Below are positions 63,728 through 64,000 of a stretch of DNA of 64,000 nucleotides, in pieces (within the stretch, counting starts at the first letter, position 1; each line of letters starts with the position of its first letter). The position numbers and the translations under genes are program-made. This stretch comes from Streptomyces tuirus (GTDB lineage: Bacteria > Actinomycetota > Actinomycetes > Streptomycetales > Streptomycetaceae): the NCBI GenBank assembly GCA_018195615.1, contig JAGTPG010000002.1, forward strand, positions 3,352,501-3,416,500. The letters run 5' to 3'. Below the pieces are notes generated by a model, which did no database searches, was not told where the DNA came from, and saw only the letters and a program-made list of their open reading frames with translations.

Positions 63728-64000
63728 GTGCCCAGAAGGCCTATTCAACACCGAGTGGCTGCGATGGCCGTCAACGCGGTGGAGCAGATTTGGATTTCCT
63801 TAGGTCATGCGACTGACAAGGTCATGGAAGACTACGGAGAAGATCTTCTGATCCAAACTTGTCTTGATGACCGAATGGATCCATCGAGACTTTGGATCCA
63901 GGTGAAGGGCACAGAAGATGACTGCTCAGACCCACAAAAGTCCTTGCCGACCATCAGAGTGAAAGCTGAGCAGATTCTACGCTGGGCACGCAGCGCAGAC
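63728..64000 (+). CDS. DUF4365-like PD-(D/E)xK nuclease domain protein, N-terminal part (runs off the right edge)
   Basis: GTG 63728 has AGGAGG four bases upstream. The 91 visible residues read RVAAMAVNAVEQIWISLGHA, then DYGEDLLIQ and SRLWIQVKGTED. The D-Y-G-x-D ... Q-V-K pattern is that of DUF4365/PD-(D/E)xK domains, where Asp, Gln and Lys form the metal site. Low GC and rare codons mark it as acquired. Such domains occur in restriction-like and phage-defence genes; the rest of the protein is outside the window. Confidence 0.65.
   Translation, partial: MPRRPIQHRVAAMAVNAVEQIWISLGHATDKVMEDYGEDLLIQTCLDDRMDPSRLWIQVKGTEDDCSDPQKSLPTIRVKAEQILRWARSAD

Overview
The window is high-GC actinobacterial DNA with Streptomyces-type genes throughout: GTG starts, AGGAG-type ribosome sites, a csn chitosan-oligosaccharide operon and a pSAM2-type integrative element. 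No rRNA, complete tRNA or CRISPR array was seen.

Region 1 (1-8.35 kb, all minus strand) is a compact biosynthetic operon. It runs from a membrane protein with a carrier domain plus a Pls-like (epsilon-poly-lysine synthase type) C-terminal half, through an adenylation-carrier protein, a SyrP/TauD-like dioxygenase, SbnB-like and SbnA-like 2,3-diaminopropionate (Dap) enzymes, to the start of a probable phosphopantetheinyl transferase. Together they suggest a poly-Dap or hydroxy-Dap polymer made by a Pls-like synthetase split into two proteins.

Region 2 (8.5-44.1 kb) is ordinary chromosome: serine hydrolase, Tat-exported phosphoesterase, Nudix, a large secreted subtilase, an ECF sigma group, asd, DUF1203/MFS/LysR, pepN, EamA/MarR, malQ, a GH84-like enzyme, a PadR-ABC operon, HNH nuclease, MscS channel and the csnR-csnK operon with its palindromic operator.

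Region 3 (44.1-46.26 kb) is degenerate: a Tat-exported DUF1868 protein, an IS701-type transposase remnant and a 40-bp imperfect direct repeat.

Region 4 (46.26-about 58 kb) is a pSAM2-like integrative and conjugative element (AICE): int, xis, repSA, small spread genes, a DUF2637 protein, the TraSA-type FtsK translocase, an SCO3933-type protein, an XRE-TPR regulator and a GntR-Nudix fusion. Its integrase gene is split by an IS3-family element, which itself carries an IS30-family element. Target duplications are visible for both.

Region 5 (58-64 kb) is lower-GC cargo: GNAT, a membrane pentapeptide-repeat protein, a membrane protein with a fresh 69-bp tandem repeat, a tRNA-Arg(CCU) 3' fragment (an att scar), a T5orf172/GIY-YIG protein, a small Cys/His protein and the start of a DUF4365-like nuclease. 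A 27-bp motif recurs just 3' of three of these genes.

About twenty genes, including housekeeping ones (asd, pepN), contain single-base frameshifts. Most are repaired by restoring one G/C in a CCGG context, so they look like sequencing errors rather than real mutations. Coordinates of those genes span the whole repaired reading frame.
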